Below, in pieces: positions 61,179 to 64,000 of a stretch of 64,000 nucleotides of DNA (position 1 is the stretch's first letter; each line of letters begins with the position of its first letter). The DNA is from Bog-105 sp965277435. Lineage in GTDB: Bacteria > Acidobacteriota > Terriglobia > Bryobacterales > Bryobacteraceae. The position numbers and the translations under genes are program-made. The notes below the pieces were generated by a model. It worked only from the letters and a program-made list of their open reading frames with translations, was not told the DNA's origin and did no database searches. The stretch covers positions 6,510,001 to 6,574,000 of the forward strand of contig OZ255821.1 in assembly GCA_965277435.1 (NCBI GenBank), given 5' to 3'.

Positions 61179-62336
61179 ATGAAACAATCCAACCTGTTGC
61201 TGGCGTGCACGGATTCCGCGCTGCGCGGAAACATCGTCAAGCTGCTCGAATCGGAATATGGTTCGGGCGCGCTCGACGTCCATGATTCACAGCATTGGGG
61301 TGAAATCATCGGTAAGCTGACCGAGGAGCAGCCGGAAGTGCTGATGCTGGAACTAGGTCCAGTGTTGGCGCGGCTCGGCGACGCTCTCCGCGAAGTGCGC
61401 GGTTGCACGCCGAACACCAAAGTGGTGGCGCTGCACTCCGGGTCGGACTCGGAGAGCATTTTGACGGCTCTGCGCAGCGGTGTGAACGAGTTTGTCTATC
61501 CGCCGTGGAATGAAACGCTGCCGCCGGCTCTGGCGCGCGTATTTGCGTCGGACGGGAACAGCGGCGCTTCCCGGCGGGGTAAAGTAATCGGGTTTCTTTC
61601 CGCCAAGGGCGGTTGTGGAGCGACCACGATCGCATGTCACGTGGCCGCGGATTTGCACCGGCAAACGAAGAAGAAGGTGTTGCTGGCCGATATGGATCTG
61701 GCATCCGGCATGGTGGGTTTTGCCATGAAGGTGCAAACGTCTTATTCGGTGGTAGATGCGGTTCAGAATTTGTCGAGGCTCGATGAGAGCTTGTGGAAGG
61801 CGCTGACGGTAGAAGCCAAACCGGGTCTCGAAATTGTGCCGGCGCCCGCTTACGTGACACACGAAACGTATCTGCCGAAGGAAGAGCTCGGGCAATTGGT
61901 TCGGTTTATGCGAACGCGGCACGACTGGGTTGTGCTCGATCTCGGCCGCAGCCTGAACTCGATAGTGGCCGATATCTACGAGGAACTGGATCAGGTGCTG
62001 CTGGTTTCAGTGCTGGAAGTCACCGCGTTGCATGGATTGAAGACGATCGTACGGCAGTTGACGGAGCGGGGCGAGAATCTCGACAAGCTGCAGTTGGTGA
62101 TTAACCGGACGCCGAAGATGATGGACATGAGCACGCAGGATCTGGCGAAAATCTTGGGCCGGCCCTTGTACGCGATGCTGCCGAACGACTATCCGAGCTT
62201 GTATAAGGCATATTCGACGGGAACACTGCTGCAGCCGGAGGATCGGCTGGCGCAGCATTACGCGGTGCTGAGTTCGAAAATCAGCGGCTATCAACCGGCG
62301 GCAGGCAAGAAGAAAAAGTTCAAGTTGTTCGGGTAA
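61179..62336 (+). CDS. cpaE: Tad pilus localisation ATPase CpaE/TadZ
   Basis: A 385-residue polar-localisation protein with an N-terminal receiver-like domain (about 1-115) and a ParA/MinD-type ATPase domain. The Walker A is FLSAKGGCGATTIA: the signature lysine of KGG is kept but the P-loop GKT is GAT, an atypical form also known from other CpaE/TadZ proteins. DMDLASG and VVLDLGRSLN follow. The C-terminus is lysine-rich (GKKKKFKLFG). Confidence 0.93.
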   Translation: MKQSNLLLACTDSALRGNIVKLLESEYGSGALDVHDSQHWGEIIGKLTEEQPEVLMLELGPVLARLGDALREVRGCTPNTKVVALHSGSDSESILTALRSGVNEFVYPPWNETLPPALARVFASDGNSGASRRGKVIGFLSAKGGCGATTIACHVAADLHRQTKKKVLLADMDLASGMVGFAMKVQTSYSVVDAVQNLSRLDESLWKALTVEAKPGLEIVPAPAYVTHETYLPKEELGQLVRFMRTRHDWVVLDLGRSLNSIVADIYEELDQVLLVSVLEVTALHGLKTIVRQLTERGENLDKLQLVINRTPKMMDMSTQDLAKILGRPLYAMLPNDYPSLYKAYSTGTLLQPEDRLAQHYAVLSSKISGYQPAAGKKKKFKLFG

Positions 62337-62345
62337 GGAACAAAA

Positions 62346-63704
62346 ATGATACCGGGTGAGATAGAGCGCGGGCCGCTGCGGCCGTTAGACGGGAAGCCGA
62401 GTCCGTTAGGCGCCAAGCTGGAAGAGCCGGGCCAGGCTTTTCAGGATTTGAAATTTTCCGTTCATAAAAAGCTGCTGGAGCGCTTGAACCTGGAAGCGAT
62501 GTCGACGCTGCCGGTGGAGCGGCTGAAGCAGGAGATCCGTCCGGCGATATCGTCCCTGGTGAACGAGGAAAAAACGCCGCTTAGCCTGATTGAGAAAGAA
62601 CGGCTGATCGAAGAAGTAGTGGACGAGGTGTTCGGGCTGGGGCCGCTCGAGCCGCTGATTCGGGACAAGACGGTTTCCGATATTCTCGTGACCACGCCGA
62701 AGATGGTGTACGTGGAGCGGCGGGGCAAGCTCGAACGTACTAACGTCACGTTCAAGGATGACGCGCACTTGTTGCGGATCATCGAACGGATCGTTTCGAA
62801 GGTGGGCCGGCGTATCGATGAATCGTCGCCGATGGTGGATGCGCGGCTGCCGGACGGGTCGCGCGTGAATGCTGTGATTGCGCCCCTGGCGGTAGACGGG
62901 CCGTTGCTTTCAATCCGACGATTTGGCGGCGCGCCCCTACAGCCGGTGGATCTGACGCGCAACATGTCGCTAACTGAGCCCATGCTCGAAGTGGTGAAAG
63001 CATGCGTGAAAGCGCGCTTAAACATCATTATCTCGGGCGGAACCGGCGCCGGCAAAACAACCTTCTTGAACATGTGTTCGGGCTTCATTCCAGCCACCGA
63101 GCGGATCATCACGATCGAGGACGCCGCTGAATTGCAGCTGCGGCAGCCGCATGTAGCGCGGCTGGAAACGCGGCCTCCGAACATCGAGGGCAAAGGAACG
63201 ATTCTGCAGCGTCAGCTATTGATCAACGCGCTGCGTATGCGGCCGGACCGCATCGTGGTGGGCGAGGTCCGAGGCGAAGAAGCGCTCGACATGCTGCAGG
63301 CGATGAATACGGGCCACGATGGATCGCTGACGACCGTACACGCTAACACGCCGCGCGATGCGATCAGCCGTTTAGAGGTAATGATCTCGATGGCCAGCAC
63401 GAATATTTCCGTACGGGCGGTGCGGCAGCAGGTAGCGTCGGCGGTGGATCTGTTTGTGCAGATCTCGCGCATGAGCGATGGAACGAGAAAGGTAACACAC
63501 ATCACCGAGTGCGTGGGCATGGAAGGCGAACAAGTGACCACCCAGGATATTTTCGTGTTCGAGCGCGCCGGTTTGGGTCCGAGCGGCAAAGTGTTGGGGA
63601 AATTCCGGGCAACGGGGGTGCGGCCGAAATTTTCGGAGAAGCTGAAGGCGGCGGGAATCGAATTTCCGGCCAGCCTGTTTCAGAGCGTGGTTGAGGTGAA
63701 CTGA
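62346..63704 (+). CDS. cpaF: Tad pilus assembly ATPase CpaF/TadA
   Basis: A 452-residue type II/IV secretion ATPase powering Flp pilus assembly. The N-terminal domain contains LGPLEPLIRDKTVSDILV near 97. Walker A ISGGTGAGKTTFLN is near 225, the Asp box ITIEDAAELQL near 256, Walker B PDRIVVGEVRGEEALDML near 298 and the His box GHDGSLTTVHAN near 323. Its stop shares one base with the following start. Confidence 0.97.
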   Translation: MIPGEIERGPLRPLDGKPSPLGAKLEEPGQAFQDLKFSVHKKLLERLNLEAMSTLPVERLKQEIRPAISSLVNEEKTPLSLIEKERLIEEVVDEVFGLGPLEPLIRDKTVSDILVTTPKMVYVERRGKLERTNVTFKDDAHLLRIIERIVSKVGRRIDESSPMVDARLPDGSRVNAVIAPLAVDGPLLSIRRFGGAPLQPVDLTRNMSLTEPMLEVVKACVKARLNIIISGGTGAGKTTFLNMCSGFIPATERIITIEDAAELQLRQPHVARLETRPPNIEGKGTILQRQLLINALRMRPDRIVVGEVRGEEALDMLQAMNTGHDGSLTTVHANTPRDAISRLEVMISMASTNISVRAVRQQVASAVDLFVQISRMSDGTRKVTHITECVGMEGEQVTTQDIFVFERAGLGPSGKVLGKFRATGVRPKFSEKLKAAGIEFPASLFQSVVEVN

Positions 63705-64000
63705 TGCCGCCGCTTCTTCTTTTGCTGATTTTTGGATCGGTGTTCCTGGTGGTGCTGTTTGTCTTCGGCTTCTATTTCGCGATCAGCAAATCGAAGCAGA
63801 ACAATCAGATTCGGGCGATGCTGCGGACGGCCGATCCGGTGACGGCGGAACGAAGCGTCGATTTGCTGCGGCCGAAGCGGCTGCAGGATAGCCTCAGCAG
63901 ATTTCTGGAAGATCTCGGAGTGGCGGCGCGCCTCGATATTTTGTTGGAACAGGCAGGCTCGGAGTGGAGCAGTACGAAGCTGGCGGTAATGTCGATGGCG
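63704..64000 (+). CDS. tadB: Tad pilus inner-membrane protein TadB, 5' part
   Basis: The first 99 codons of a TadB-like protein, cut by the window end. It opens with a strong transmembrane helix (PPLLLLLIFGSVFLVVLFVF), then a charged linker and RLDILLEQAGSEWSSTKLAV, which is the normal entry to the T2SSF domain. The ATG at 63704 shares its A with the cpaF stop (TGATG). Confidence 0.85.
   Translation, partial: MPPLLLLLIFGSVFLVVLFVFGFYFAISKSKQNNQIRAMLRTADPVTAERSVDLLRPKRLQDSLSRFLEDLGVAARLDILLEQAGSEWSSTKLAVMSMA

Overview
The window looks like a chromosomal segment of an Acidobacteriota member, most likely a Solibacter/Bryobacter-type lineage. The basis is gene content: a very large Oar-like TonB-dependent receptor with an N-terminal carboxypeptidase-regulatory domain, a periplasmic PQQ/GMC/cytochrome c oxidation cluster, a photosynthetic-reaction-centre-type cytochrome c protein, two Uma2 (DUF820) genes, a GH95 fucosidase and a Tad/Flp pilus locus. 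The DNA is GC-rich by eye, and TTG and GTG starts are frequent. I saw no rRNA, tRNA, CRISPR array, transposase or prophage.

Layout. 0-13 kb: a housekeeping block on the minus strand, transcribed in the order metK, SAH-hydrolase-like gene, tig, clpX, lon, engB, rho, mutL, with a convergent Uma2 gene at the left edge. clpP is absent from the usual tig-clpP-clpX slot. 13-19 kb: an accessory patch with a frameshifted alpha/beta hydrolase, a CPBP-protease fragment, a TetR/SDR pair sharing an operator-like palindrome, a VOC protein, an MFS exporter and a cytochrome c-type protein. Two near-identical 36-bp repeats bracket the TetR/SDR part. 19-27 kb: two small basic proteins, gapA, an NAD-type isocitrate dehydrogenase gene, purH, a phosphate permease, a second Uma2 gene and a broken family 9 glycosyltransferase. 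A 156-bp element with 16-bp terminal inverted repeats lies between purH and the permease.

27.6-37.2 kb: an uptake and oxidation unit. A divergent MFS permease and TonB receptor flank a 22-bp palindrome. The receptor is followed by a Tat-dependent gluconate-2-dehydrogenase-like subunit 3, a GMC oxidoreductase, a dihaem cytochrome c and a PQQ dehydrogenase. 37-45 kb: a degraded RelE-type toxin with an intact antitoxin, a phosphoesterase, ruvA-ruvB-folK, an unknown secreted protein, a GH95 fucosidase and transaldolase, the last two sharing a bidirectional terminator.

45.8-50.8 kb: a visibly more AT-rich accessory stretch (FkbM methyltransferase, secreted carboxypeptidase-regulatory protein, small Cys-containing secreted protein, AraC regulator). 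50.8-57.5 kb: aldo/keto reductase, an orphan Phd antitoxin, a PaoABC-like molybdenum aldehyde oxidoreductase and a divergent MFS transporter. 57.5-64 kb: DUF192 and the Tad/Flp pilus operon (cpaA, flp, cpaB, cpaC, cpaE, cpaF, tadB), cut by the window end.

The most unusual items are an SAH-hydrolase homologue next to metK that keeps its NAD site and adenine-contacting residues but has lost nearly every catalytic residue, the palindrome-controlled TonB/GMC/PQQ unit, and the short inverted-repeat element whose end supplies the purH stop codon.
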